DNA from: Tatumella citrea
GTDB lineage: Bacteria > Pseudomonadota > Gammaproteobacteria > Enterobacterales > Enterobacteriaceae
Assembly: GCF_002163585.1 (NCBI RefSeq)
Contig: NZ_CP015579.1
Coordinates: forward strand, 2,604,001-2,668,000
Reading direction: 5' to 3'
Length of the DNA: 64,000 bases
The notes below the pieces were generated by a model, which worked only from the letters and a program-made list of their open reading frames with translations, had not been told where the DNA came from and searched no databases. Position numbers and translations under genes: made by a program. This document shows, piece after piece, positions 24,823 through 34,681 of the stretch (position 1 is the first letter of the stretch; every line of letters starts with the position of its first letter).

Positions 24823-25485
24823 ATGACTGATGTAAGCCAAACCGAAGGCGTCGGACACGCCTCTTTATCACGGCACCAGTATCTGCTGAACTGGGGTAAA
24901 GACTCTCAGGGCAATGGATTGCGATGGCGGGTGGAACAGGAAAAACCGGAGCAAACCCGGCTGGTGACCGATGATCACTCATTACAGATTGACAGTGCGG
25001 CCGGGCTGACACTATGGCTGGATAAGCCATTATCTGGCAGCTACCGGATAAGCTTTAGTCGCGAAGTGCTGACGGAAGGAAGCCCTAATGATCGCCTGTC
25101 TGACGTCAATATGTTCTGGGCAGCGCGTGATCCGTTGAATCCTGACCTTTTTACCCGCCAGGGTGAACTCAGTAGTTACGATTCACTGGAACTATTTTAT
25201 GCCGGGATTGGCGGGAACTGGAACACCACCAGCCGCTTCCGTTATTATGATGGCCTGGGAGAACGACACCTGCTGACGGAATATACCTCTGCCGACCGGT
25301 TATTACGTGCCGGGCATCCTTATCAGATGGTGATTGAAGTCGCCGACCGGCAAACGCGCCTGCTGGTCGATAATGAAGAGTGGTTCACGGCGGCTTATGA
25401 AACTCCGCCGGACAGCGGCTATTTTGGCTTCCGTACCGTCTGGTCACGACAGATGATTCGCGATTTCACACTGTCTCCGCTGTAA
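24823..25485 (+). CDS. DUF6250 protein, lectin-like fold
   Basis: 220 residues. Family features are VNMFWAARDP, LELFYAGIGGNWNTTSRFRYYDG, and the C-terminal DSGYFGFRTVWSRQMIRDF. DUF6250 proteins often accompany rhamnogalacturonan-lyase-like proteins and are expected to adopt a concanavalin-like jelly roll. No signal peptide is seen, unlike its Tat-exported neighbour, so it is either cytoplasmic or carried out with it. The gene begins 13 bases after the lyase-like gene and its last 20 bases overlap the end of the convergent LysR gene. Confidence 0.75.
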   Translation: MTDVSQTEGVGHASLSRHQYLLNWGKDSQGNGLRWRVEQEKPEQTRLVTDDHSLQIDSAAGLTLWLDKPLSGSYRISFSREVLTEGSPNDRLSDVNMFWAARDPLNPDLFTRQGELSSYDSLELFYAGIGGNWNTTSRFRYYDGLGERHLLTEYTSADRLLRAGHPYQMVIEVADRQTRLLVDNEEWFTAAYETPPDSGYFGFRTVWSRQMIRDFTLSPL

Positions 25486-26407
25486 GTTCATCCAGCGGAG
25501 CAGCGCCGTATAACTGTTTATCGGTTTGCATAAAAGTCTCCATCAGGGTGCGCGTCAGCCGCGGCAGACGTGCACCCGCCAGCGAAATAATGCCGTAGTG
25601 AGTGTAAAACTCATCAGTATTATCATCCAGTCCGGCAATCTTTAACATCTTCAGCCCCTGGCGCGCCAGATCGGTAGAATAATTTGTAGTGCCAATAGCA
25701 TCAGAATGACGCACCACCTCCAGCAGGCTATATCCGTTTTCACATTCAATACTGGTTCGGATATCCTGCCTGCCACTTAGTTGTACCAGTGCCCGATGCA
25801 GATTAGGCGGCCTGAGCGTAGCCGCAACCGGAAAACTGAATAACTGGCTGACCGTAATTTCTTCCTGACTGGCTAACGGATGCTGAGCACGGCAGCAGAA
25901 TCCCCAACGATGACGAATCAACGGTAGCACCTGAAACCGGGTATCGAATTCAAAATTACGCGAATCGGCAACAATAAAGCTGAACTCCCCGGACTGCAAT
26001 TTCTCACCTAAAGCCTGCCAGTTATCCACGCGGAACAACTGACGCACCCTCGGATACGTTTGGGTAAACTCCCCCATGACCTGCGGAAGCAACCAGGCTG
26101 CGGGAGCCGGTCCCAGTCCAAACCGAATTTCACCAATCTCCTTTTCATCAAAGGCGGCAATATCATTTAGCAAATCCTGGCTTTGATTAATCAGTTGTCT
26201 GGCATGCTCTAAAACCAGTAGTCCTCTCTTAGTGGGTTCCAGTGGATTCTGACGATTGATCAATCTCGCACCCACCGTTTGTTCCAACGACTGAATGCTT
26301 CGGCTGAAGGCAGGCTGAGATATTTTCATCGCCAGCGCAGCCGCCGTAAAATTTCTAAATTCAATGAGTGCCACAAAATGGCGCAGCTGACGTAATTCAA
26401 TATTCAT
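25466..26407 (-). CDS. LysR-family regulator next to the TonB/ABC locus
   Basis: 313 residues with a classic LysR N-terminus: MNIELRQLRHFVALIEFRNFTAAALAMKISQPAFSRSIQSLEQTVGARL (helix-turn-helix about residues 18-45), then an effector domain beginning near residue 90 (IRFGLGPAPAAWLLP). It converges on the DUF6250 gene and overlaps it by 20 bases. It is a candidate regulator of the import locus, though its own gene is not divergent from those promoters. Effector unknown. Confidence 0.9.
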   Translation of the reverse strand: MNIELRQLRHFVALIEFRNFTAAALAMKISQPAFSRSIQSLEQTVGARLINRQNPLEPTKRGLLVLEHARQLINQSQDLLNDIAAFDEKEIGEIRFGLGPAPAAWLLPQVMGEFTQTYPRVRQLFRVDNWQALGEKLQSGEFSFIVADSRNFEFDTRFQVLPLIRHRWGFCCRAQHPLASQEEITVSQLFSFPVAATLRPPNLHRALVQLSGRQDIRTSIECENGYSLLEVVRHSDAIGTTNYSTDLARQGLKMLKIAGLDDNTDEFYTHYGIISLAGARLPRLTRTLMETFMQTDKQLYGAAPLDELTAETV

Positions 26408-26666
26408 CGCGACAAAAAGTTATAAATTGAGGTTATTTTCCCACTTTAAGTTATCTTTCATCACGACGGAAAGCATATAAAAATATAAATATATGTTTAA
26501 TTCTTCGCAGTGAAATCAGTGTATCCCGACAATTGTTCCCCAGAATTTTCCGGCATCAGAGTTTTGCCCTTCAGTTGATCCGGACTATATTGCCATCCCC
26601 GTTATAACCCGGTAATTTGGTGCACTTGCATCCTGCCCTGTGGGCGATACCGACCAACGAGGATAT

Positions 26667-26999
26667 ATGTCACCATTATTTGTTTACGGCACCTTACGTC
26701 CTGGCCAGAGCAATGCTCATCTGCTGGAAAATATTGGCGGAGAGTGGCTGGCCGGTTATGTCACCGGTAAGTTCTTTGAGAGTGGTTGGGGAGCGGCGAC
26801 CGGGTTTCCCGGGGTCATTCTTGATGCTGCCGGCGCCCGGATCGATGGCTGGTTGTTTATCTCTGACCGCCTGACAGATCACTGGCCAATGCTGGATGAA
26901 TTTGAAGACGGTTATGACCGGATTCTGACAGAAGTGACTACTGCAGATAACCGCAAACTGGATGCCTGGATTTATCAGTTGCAACCCCCTCAGAAATAA
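26667..26999 (+). CDS. Gamma-glutamylcyclotransferase-like protein (AIG2/YtfP type)
   Basis: 110 residues from the ATG at 26667 with GAGGATAT upstream. It begins MSPLFVYGTLRPGQSN, the substrate-binding YGTLR motif of the GGCT-like fold, and has the conserved acidic ending MLDEFEDGYDRILTEV that carries the catalytic-type glutamate. It may act on gamma-glutamyl amines or be a non-catalytic member. Stands alone between LysR and the dehydrogenase pseudogene. Confidence 0.8.
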   Translation: MSPLFVYGTLRPGQSNAHLLENIGGEWLAGYVTGKFFESGWGAATGFPGVILDAAGARIDGWLFISDRLTDHWPMLDEFEDGYDRILTEVTTADNRKLDAWIYQLQPPQK

Positions 27000-27269
27000 C
27001 AGTGCCCGAACGATGCATCGCACGCCCCCCGGCGACCTGTCCCCGGCATTGATAATTTGTTACAGAGTGGCAGGACAAAGCGGCAGGGAAACAGGTTGCC
27101 GGTCACAGTCTGTCACTGATATTTGCAGATAAAGTGACTGTCGTGCCCCTGGAGAACTGAGTTGTTTTGCAAACCGGAAAACTACTCCCGACCACCGGCA
27201 AACTGTAAATTCACAGGCTGAGTCAGGGCAGTAATGTCCTGTTCGCGATAGCGGGTCAAAGGAGCAACG

Positions 27270-28212
27270 ATGCCAATTCCTCTGCTGGTAACTATTGAAC
27301 TTGCAAAGCCACAGCGAGCGTTATTCGAACAACAGAGTTTTGAACTGTTCATTATTTCTAACGCCCAAAAACGCCAACAGTTTATCCGCGAAACAGGCCA
27401 TATAATACGCGCAGTGCTGACTAACGGATCTACTGGCCTTAACGGCACCGATATCTCTGCCATGCCTGCACTGGAAATCATCTGTGCGATGGGGGCTGGC
27501 TACGAAAATATAGATATCCCCCTGGCACGGGCGCGAGGAATTATTGTCACCCACGGTCCGGGCACTAACGATACTTCGGTCGCCGACCATGCGATGGCCC
27601 TGTTGATGGCGATTGCCCGTGGCATTGTCGTCGCTGATAATGCTGTCAGGCAGGGAGAATGGGCCAATATCCGTCAGCCACGTCCTGCGATTTCTGAAAA
27701 AAAACTTGGGATATTAGGACTGGGGAATATTGGCGAGAAGATTGCCCGGCGTGGTGCCGGCGGATTTGGGATGTCGGTCGCTTATCATAATCGCCAGCCC
27801 CGGGCAGCGGTCCCCTGGCACTATCTGCCATCCCCGGAGGCTCTTGCGGAATGGTCGGACTTTCTGGTGATTGCCACCCCCGGCGGGCCTGAGACCCGGC
27901 ATCTGGTTAACCAATCCGTACTTAATGCGCTTGGACCACAAGGATTTATAATTAATATTTCGCGGGGCAGTGTGGTGGATACGGCCGCTTTAATCCGGGC
28001 GCTGCAACAGGGGGGTGATTGCGGGTGCAGCCCTGGATGTTGTGGAAGGTGAACCGGATATCCCTCCGGCATTAAAACAACTGAGTAATGTTATTCTCAC
28101 TCCACATATCGCCAGCCGTTCGCCCGAAGCTATCGCAGCTACAGCACAACTGGTATTAGCCAATTTACAGGCCTGTTTCAGTGGTCAGCCGGTTATCACT
28201 CCGGTTCCCTGA
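27270..28212 (+). pseudogene. 2-hydroxyacid dehydrogenase split by a +1 frameshift in a G6 run
   Basis: The first frame (27270-28052) gives a D-2-hydroxyacid dehydrogenase up to NISRGSVVDTAALIRALQQG: NAD site GLGNIG (about residues 151-156) and the catalytic arginine region NISRGS. Then six Gs at 28010-28015 shift the frame to a false tail. The true continuation (GAALDVVEGEPDIPPALKQL then LTPHIAS, with the catalytic Glu and His) is in another frame to the stop at 28212. With five Gs the reading frame would be continuous. Either a true inactivating or phase-variable insertion, or a sequencing error. The intact protein would be a GhrB/hydroxypyruvate-reductase-like enzyme of about 313 residues. 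Confidence 0.9.
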
Positions 28213-28690
28213 AAAAGGGAAAGCAACGCGCAAAAATATCAGGTTATCACCCCGCAATTCCTGTCTGCTGATCCGCTTCACTTCAGTCTGTTTCAGGAGT
28301 CAGCAATCAACAGAGAAAATCCTGACACTGGTCTCATATCGGCAGGATGCTGTTGCAGCAGACAAAGGTTTTCTGAAACAATCCTGACCGGGTAAACCAT
28401 CAGTCTTACCTTCACTCCGGTGACCCGGGCGAGATTCACTGCCCGGACTGACCATCGCGCGGCCTTGTTTTTGGCGAAAGCCTGTACTCCGTTCACAAGG
28501 AGAGACCAGCCGGTGCCACAAACACCGTTTAGCAACAAGCCACAGCATCAGGTTACCAGCGCAATCAGCCAGCAATCTGGTAAACCACATACTGCGGTTA
28601 ACCATTAACACATTCAGGCCCTGTCTGGCAGAACCTGCCCGGCAGAGCAACAATTGTTCAGCGTAAGGGTTATCAACACAAGGAATCCGC
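28213..28690. other. Gene-free stretch upstream of xylB
   Basis: About 478 bases between the dehydrogenase remnant and xylB. Frames here are short and lack family features or ribosome sites. It should include the xylB promoter, but no known operator was recognised. Confidence 0.4.
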
Positions 28691-30166
28691 ATGTATCTTG
28701 GTATTGATCTAGGCACTTCCGGTATCAAAATTCTGTTGCTTGACGAACAAGGACAGGTGGTTGCCAGCCACAGTGAATCGTTAACCCTTTCGCGCCCTCA
28801 CCCACTGTGGTCAGAACAGAACCCGGCAGACTGGTGGCAGGCCGCAGACAATGCGGTAACAGTCTTAGCCCAACAACACTCACTGAAAGTGGTAAAAGCC
28901 ATCGGGCTTTCAGGTCAGATGCATGGAGCAACGCTGCTGGATGCACAGCAACAGGTACTGCGCCCTGCCATTTTGTGGAATGATGGCCGCAGTTATGCCG
29001 AATGTGGATTGCTTGAACAGCGGGTTGCTGAGTCACGGCATATTACCGGTAATCTGATGATGCCGGGCTTCACAGCCCCCAAACTGTTGTGGTTACAGCA
29101 ACATGAGCCCGATATTTTTGCCCGTATCGATAAAGTACTGTTACCCAAAGATTACCTGCGTTTGCTGATGACCGGGCAGTTTGCTACAGACATGTCTGAT
29201 GCCTCCGGCACCTCATGGCTGGATGTAGCAAAACGTGACTGGAATGATCAACTGCTGGCAGCCACCGGACTGACACGTCAGCATATGCCGACATTATATG
29301 AAGGTAACCAGATTACCGGTCATCTGTTGGCGGAACATGCCGAACGTTGGGGTATGGATTGCGTTCCGGTGGTCGCCGGTGGGGGTGATAATGCTGCAGG
29401 TGCCGTGGGTGTCGGCTTGTATAACCCCGGTCAAGCCATGTTGTCCCTGGGAACATCAGGAGTCTACTTTGTGGTCAGTGACGGGTTTATGGCTAACCCT
29501 GAAAGTGCAGTTCATAGTTTCTGTCACAGCCTGCCACAGCGCTGGCACCTGATGTCTGTGATGCTCTCTGCCGCTTCCTGTCTGGACTGGGCGGCCAGGT
29601 TACTGGGTATTGCCAGCGTACCTGAACTGATCCAGCTTGCCGAAACTGCGACGCCAGGCGAGCAACCGGTGACTTTCCTGCCTTATCTTTCCGGTGAACG
29701 GACACCTCATAATAATCCTAATGCTAAAGGAGTTTTCTTTGGAATGACTCACCAGCATGGTCCGGAATCTCTGGCTTATTCGGTGATGGAAGGAGTGGGG
29801 TTTGCTCTGGCAGAAGGTATTGATGCAGTGCATGCCTGTGGCGTGATCCCTGAAAGTATCACGCTGATTGGTGGGGGTGCCCGTAGTGCCTGGTGGCGAC
29901 AGATGCTGGCAGATATCAGCGGTCAGGTGATGGAGTATCGCAGTGGCGGAGAGGTCGGCCCGGCTTTAGGCGCTGCCCGGCTGGCACAGATTGCCGGTCT
30001 GGAAATTACTCAGGTTGAAAACTACCTGTCTGCGCCGGCACTGCAACAGCGCTATACCCCTGATGCTGAAAAACATCAGGCCTGGCAGCCACGACGTGAA
30101 CTGTTCCGTCAGTTATATACAGCACTGGCGCCGTTAATGTCACCGGAAACGCCAGTGGTAAAATAG
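28691..30166 (+). CDS. xylB: Xylulokinase
   Basis: 491 residues, very close to E. coli XylB along its whole length: MYLGIDLGTSGIK at the start, GQMHGATLLDAQQQVLRPAILWNDGR, NLMMPGFTAPKLLWLQ, LLPKDYLRL, and VVAGGGDNAAGAVGVG with the catalytic Asp. It phosphorylates D-xylulose to D-xylulose 5-phosphate, feeding the pentose phosphate pathway. No xylA, xylF or xylR is nearby, so here it may serve D-xylulose or arabitol-type inputs. It ends 24 bases from the convergent LysR gene. Confidence 0.95.
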   Translation: MYLGIDLGTSGIKILLLDEQGQVVASHSESLTLSRPHPLWSEQNPADWWQAADNAVTVLAQQHSLKVVKAIGLSGQMHGATLLDAQQQVLRPAILWNDGRSYAECGLLEQRVAESRHITGNLMMPGFTAPKLLWLQQHEPDIFARIDKVLLPKDYLRLLMTGQFATDMSDASGTSWLDVAKRDWNDQLLAATGLTRQHMPTLYEGNQITGHLLAEHAERWGMDCVPVVAGGGDNAAGAVGVGLYNPGQAMLSLGTSGVYFVVSDGFMANPESAVHSFCHSLPQRWHLMSVMLSAASCLDWAARLLGIASVPELIQLAETATPGEQPVTFLPYLSGERTPHNNPNAKGVFFGMTHQHGPESLAYSVMEGVGFALAEGIDAVHACGVIPESITLIGGGARSAWWRQMLADISGQVMEYRSGGEVGPALGAARLAQIAGLEITQVENYLSAPALQQRYTPDAEKHQAWQPRRELFRQLYTALAPLMSPETPVVK

Positions 30167-30190
30167 CATTCTGATAACCCAGCTTCCCGG

Positions 30191-31075
30191 CTATTCATCA
30201 GGCAACCGGGAGGAGAATTGATCATCAATAAACTGTCTGGCAGCCCGCGACAGACTATGAGTGTCGCGATAAGCCAGACCGATATCCCGGCTAACTGACG
30301 GCGTAGTTTCCCGGGTGATCAGACGGTAAGGAATATTCTGCAGAATCAGTCGCGGCAACAGGCTAATGCCCAGATTTTTTCCTACCATCGCCATAACCGC
30401 ATAATCGTCCCATAAGGTGTATCGCACCTGTGGCCTCAGATGGTGCTGGCGAAAGATTTCCGAAATTTCGTTATTACTGCCTTTTTCCAGCAATAAAAAC
30501 GGATAGTCACATAGCGCCTGCAATGGCACCCGGTCCTGTTCAGCCAGTGGATGATCTTCCGGCATCACCACCAGATAATCGTCACGCTTCAAAAACAGAG
30601 TTTTCAGGGACTGTCGTGCTGGCAGGCGGGTAAATCCGCAATCCACGCTACCTTCAGCAATCCACTGCTCAATTTCGTGATAATCGCCAGGCACCAGTTC
30701 AAAATGAATATCCGGATAACGGGTCCGGAAACGACTCAGCATATCCGGCAACCAGTGAACCGCAACACTGGAGAAAGTACCGATCCTCACGGTCCCCGAA
30801 TGCAGACCATTTACTGCATCAACCTCTGCCAGTAACTTCTGATATTCCTCATAAACGCTTCTGGCAAACGGTAACAGATGACTGCCCTCTGCCGTCAACC
30901 GGACACCGCTACGGCTTCGTTCAAACAGTGAAATCCCCCACTCACTTTCCAGATCATTAATCATCCGGCTGATACCTGACTGGGAATAGAAAATTTTCTC
31001 TGCCGCACGGGTAAAACTGCCATGCTCCACCACACTGAGAAAGGCTTTGTACTTTTGAATATTGGTATCCATCAT
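30191..31075 (-). CDS. LysR-family regulator, divergent to the DMT exporter
   Basis: 294 residues. The helix-turn-helix is in YKAFLSVVEHGSFTRAAEKIFYSQSGISRMINDLESEWGISLFERS (about 8-52); the effector domain starts with VRIGTFSSVAVHWLP near 95. The start is at 31075 or one codon later. Divergent from the EamA-type transporter gene at 31303, a common pairing in which LysR controls the exporter. Confidence 0.9.
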   Translation of the reverse strand: MMDTNIQKYKAFLSVVEHGSFTRAAEKIFYSQSGISRMINDLESEWGISLFERSRSGVRLTAEGSHLLPFARSVYEEYQKLLAEVDAVNGLHSGTVRIGTFSSVAVHWLPDMLSRFRTRYPDIHFELVPGDYHEIEQWIAEGSVDCGFTRLPARQSLKTLFLKRDDYLVVMPEDHPLAEQDRVPLQALCDYPFLLLEKGSNNEISEIFRQHHLRPQVRYTLWDDYAVMAMVGKNLGISLLPRLILQNIPYRLITRETTPSVSRDIGLAYRDTHSLSRAARQFIDDQFSSRLPDE

Positions 31076-31302
31076 CCCTTTCCATCCGGTTTACTCATGT
31101 TAACCATGCTAAACTCTCGCTTTTGTAATCACAAGCCAGGTGACAGAATGCCTGTTATCAGCCCGGCAGTGATTCTGTTTTCCCCTGCGATGATTGATGC
31201 ATGTGAAGCCTTTCGCTCCCCGCCAGCTGTGCCTGTACAAATATCCGATCAACTTTATCACCGGCCTGAAAGACGCTGATGCGTCGCAACGGGAGAACAA
31301 CC

Positions 31303-32211
31303 ATGCCAGAGAAACAACATCCCCTGACAGCCCAGGCGGGCACAGCACTGTTTGTGTTGCTGTGGGGGAGTGCCGCTATTTTTACCCGACTGGGTCTGAA
31401 CTACGCCAGTCCGCTGGCGCTGCTGAGTTGCCGCTTTAGTGTTGCGTTAATGGTGCTGCTATTGATAGGCTCTCTGCGCCGCCGCTGGCTGCCGGTCAAA
31501 GGAAGCCGGCTCCGTGTTGCTCTGACAGGGCTGATTTTTATTGGGGGCTACTCGGTCTGTTATTTCCGCGCAATGGCTCTGGGTATTACCCCCGGGCTGA
31601 TGGCCACTTTACTGGGCATTCAGCCAATCCTGACACTTTGCATCACCGAACGCGGTTTTACCGGAACCCGGCTCACTGGCCTGGTGATCGCTCTGGGTGG
31701 GCTGGTTCTTCTGGTCTGGCGCAGTCTCTCTTCATCGCACTTTGCCGCTGCCGGAATGGGTTATGCGCTGGCAGCACTGTTGTTTATCACGGCCGGAACA
31801 CTGATGCAGAAGAAAATTGCCCAGCCGCCGGCAGATGTTATGCCGTTACAGTACGCTGTCAGCCTGTTGTTATGTCTTTTACTGACGCCACTCTCCGGAT
31901 TTCAGCTACATCTGAGTCTTTCGCTGATGATTTCAGTGTTATTCCTGGGTGTGTTGATATCGGTAGTTGCACAGTTGCTATTTTACCGGATGCTGAATAC
32001 CGGCAGTCTGGTCAATGTGACCAGTCTGTTTTACCTGGTCCCGGTGATTACCGCACTGCTTGACTATCTGATGTTGGGTAACCGCCTGTCTGCGGCGGCC
32101 TGTGGTGGAATGGTAGCAATTTTTGCCGGAATCTGGCTGGTTTACCGCAGCGCAAACACAACCATCAAAGAGAACAGTAAAACGACTGCCCGGATACGCT
32201 CTGCGGATTAA
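31303..32211 (+). CDS. EamA/DMT-family transporter
   Basis: 302 residues from the ATG at 31303 (GGGAGAA seven bases upstream). About ten membrane helices in two EamA repeats are visible, the first beginning ALFVLLWGSAAIFTRLGLNYASPLALLSCRF and the second near MGYALAALLFITAGTLMQKK. Such inner-membrane proteins export amino acids, metabolites or drugs; substrate unknown. Divergent from the LysR gene. Confidence 0.88.
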   Translation: MPEKQHPLTAQAGTALFVLLWGSAAIFTRLGLNYASPLALLSCRFSVALMVLLLIGSLRRRWLPVKGSRLRVALTGLIFIGGYSVCYFRAMALGITPGLMATLLGIQPILTLCITERGFTGTRLTGLVIALGGLVLLVWRSLSSSHFAAAGMGYALAALLFITAGTLMQKKIAQPPADVMPLQYAVSLLLCLLLTPLSGFQLHLSLSLMISVLFLGVLISVVAQLLFYRMLNTGSLVNVTSLFYLVPVITALLDYLMLGNRLSAAACGGMVAIFAGIWLVYRSANTTIKENSKTTARIRSAD

Positions 32212-32348
32212 CCGGTTTCTGAATTTTACTGATAAATGATTCCCGGGATAACCCGAAGGTCTTAAGCAGTTGGCTGTAGCTGTGAGGTTTAAATAGCCAC
32301 AGAATAAGCAGGCTGGTTGCACAACAAAACGGTGTGCAACCATGAAGA

Positions 32349-32380
32349 TTCACTGCCGACGATATCGGCAGTGAATTTTA
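32349..32380 (+). terminator. Hairpin terminator after the DMT transporter gene
   Basis: TTCACTGCCGA and TCGGCAGTGAA form an 11-base-pair stem around CGATA, followed by TTTTATC. It lies just beyond the stop of the convergent fhuE-like gene, so it may serve both directions. A second hairpin (GGTTGCACA/TGTGCAACC, 32315-32341) precedes it. Confidence 0.6.
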
Positions 32381-34681
32381 TCAGAACTGATAAGACAGGC
32401 TGACGGAGAAGTTACGCGGTGCCCCATACACATAGTTATTCAGGTAGGTATAGTAGCTACGGTCAAACAGGTTATTCACGTTAGCCTGTACCGATACCTG
32501 GCGGGTAACCTGATAACGGGCAAACAGGCTGGCCAGCGGGTAACTACTCTGGTATACACGAGTCGTATTGCCATCAGCCCCGGTCACATCATCAAAGATC
32601 CGGTTCTGCCAGTTAATACCGCCGCCGACTGTCAGGTCTGGCAACTGCGGTACATTGTAACGGGCAAACAGTTTGAACGAAGTTTGTGGCTCTTCCGGGT
32701 TAAAGCGACCGGTAGAATCAGTAGCGACATAGCGCGTTGCACCAAAAGTCATCTCCAGATTATCGGTAACCGCACCATTCAGCTCAAATTCGACACCCTT
32801 ACTGACCGCACCTTTGGTCGCGACATAAGCTTGTTCACTGCTGTTGTTAACATAAACCCCGTTAACTTCCTGACCGGCATTTTCCTGCTCGATGCGGAAC
32901 ACCGCCATGGTGGCAGTCAGACGACCGTTCAGCCAGTCCGATTTCAGCCCGGTCTCGTAGCTTCTGCCAGTGACCGGTTTTAACAACTGACCAGTACTGG
33001 TCCGGTAATCCTGAGGCAGGAAGATCGAGGTATAGCTGGCATAAGCAGACAGCGTATCGTTAATGTCGTACACCAGGCCGGCGTACGGAGTGATATTATT
33101 CTTACTCATATCACCACTAGTCCCAACGGTACTCCACTGGGTATAGCGGGCACCGACGATCAGGCTTAATGGATCTGCCAGCGAGAAACGGGCAGCAGTA
33201 TAGGCTGATTTCTGACGCACTACGTCATCAGCATTCACATACCACCCTTGCCACTCTGGTTCAGGGATATTGCCGTTCCAGTTATTATTAAAAGCACCAA
33301 TAACATCAGAGGTGATATCGTAATCATCCAGATCGGTCACCCCGTCCTGGCTGTAGGTGGCATTATGCTGGCGGCTGTAACTGACACCGGCCATTAACTG
33401 ATGTTCGCGGCCAAACAGACTGAAAGGCCCACTGGCATAAGTATCTATTGAATTCAGCTCGCGGCGACCACGGTCCATACTGCCGAATCCTGTCACACCT
33501 TCGCCGGTATCTTCATCGGCAAAGTCTTCCAGATAGAGCAGTTTATCGTTAAAAGTACTAATGGCATGGGTTCCATTAATTTTAAATACCCAGCCATTAT
33601 CAAAATTATGATCCAGGGTGGCCAGGATCTTATGTGAATTGGTGTTGTAACGGGTCCAGTCAGCACCGGAGTTCAGACTGCGTTTGTAGTGGGTCAGATC
33701 GCCGTTACTATAAAACTGTGGTAATCCACCCCAGGTTGGATTGCCGGTTTGGCTGTCATGATAGTCATAAGCCAGTGATGCTGTAGTGTTATCCCCCAGA
33801 TCGGCATCCAGTACCCCGTAGAAGAATTTACTGGTTTTATGGTAACGATCCAGCCAGCTGTCCTGATCCTGGTAACCGGTTACAATCCGGCCACGGATAG
33901 TTCCTGATTCATTGAGCGGGCTCTGGACATCTGCAACATAGCGCTGATTATTCCAGCTGCCATAGCTGGCGGTAATTGAGCCTTGCGGAGTTTTACTGTC
34001 GGCTTGTTTTCTGACCATGTTCACCGAGGCAGCCGGGTTACCAGCGCCGGTCATCAATCCGGTTGCACCACGCACCACTTCAATACGGTCGTAGATCGCA
34101 GTGTCTGATGCTGCATCCCCGAAGTTCCAGGAATCGTTAACGGAAGTTGGGATACCGTCGAAAGTAAAACTGCTGATTTTAAATCCACGCGAGTAATACT
34201 CTGAGCGCTCACTGTCGTCCATATTCTGGGTAATACCGGTAGTATTGGCCAGAACATCCCCAACGGATTGTAAATCCTGATCTTTCATCCTCGCCTGCGT
34301 GATCACGCTAAAAGATTGCGGAATATCACGTGGAGCCATCAACAGTTTAGTGCCGGCACGAGTGGTCTGAACCGTATAGTCAGTCTTTTTCTCTGTATCG
34401 GGAGAATTATCCGGTGCCGCAGTAACCACTAATTCGGACGGAGAATTACCGCTGTTATCGGTTGCTTTGCTGGCAGAAACTGGTTTGAGTTTCGCTTTAG
34501 TAGCATTACTGGCAGATGCGTTGCTGCTGGTGGTCGGTGTATTTGCCGTATTATCAGCAGCATAACCGGCTAATGGCATAATAGCGGCCTGAACGACCAG
34601 AGCCAGCAATGATATACGGAAGTTTTTGCTGCGCGCAGAAATAGCGGAAGCTCTCACAGCTCCGCGTTCACTGAAAGACAT
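32381..34681 (-). CDS. fhuE: TonB-dependent siderophore receptor, FhuE-like
   Basis: 766 residues with a long signal region (to about GYAADN) and a TonB box SELVVTAAP. It parallels E. coli FhuE throughout: RDIPQSFSVITQARMKDQDLQ, YYSRGFKISSFTFDGIPT, IEVVRGATGLMTGAGNPAASVNMVRK, TPYAGLVYDINDTLSAYASYTSIF, and a terminal aromatic in SLSYQF. FhuE takes up ferric coprogen and rhodotorulic acid; the same hydroxamate class is likely but not certain. Expression is probably iron-repressed, since a Fur-box-like sequence lies about 120 bases upstream. Divergent from the YncE-like gene. Confidence 0.85.
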   Translation of the reverse strand: MSFSERGAVRASAISARSKNFRISLLALVVQAAIMPLAGYAADNTANTPTTSSNASASNATKAKLKPVSASKATDNSGNSPSELVVTAAPDNSPDTEKKTDYTVQTTRAGTKLLMAPRDIPQSFSVITQARMKDQDLQSVGDVLANTTGITQNMDDSERSEYYSRGFKISSFTFDGIPTSVNDSWNFGDAASDTAIYDRIEVVRGATGLMTGAGNPAASVNMVRKQADSKTPQGSITASYGSWNNQRYVADVQSPLNESGTIRGRIVTGYQDQDSWLDRYHKTSKFFYGVLDADLGDNTTASLAYDYHDSQTGNPTWGGLPQFYSNGDLTHYKRSLNSGADWTRYNTNSHKILATLDHNFDNGWVFKINGTHAISTFNDKLLYLEDFADEDTGEGVTGFGSMDRGRRELNSIDTYASGPFSLFGREHQLMAGVSYSRQHNATYSQDGVTDLDDYDITSDVIGAFNNNWNGNIPEPEWQGWYVNADDVVRQKSAYTAARFSLADPLSLIVGARYTQWSTVGTSGDMSKNNITPYAGLVYDINDTLSAYASYTSIFLPQDYRTSTGQLLKPVTGRSYETGLKSDWLNGRLTATMAVFRIEQENAGQEVNGVYVNNSSEQAYVATKGAVSKGVEFELNGAVTDNLEMTFGATRYVATDSTGRFNPEEPQTSFKLFARYNVPQLPDLTVGGGINWQNRIFDDVTGADGNTTRVYQSSYPLASLFARYQVTRQVSVQANVNNLFDRSYYTYLNNYVYGAPRNFSVSLSYQF

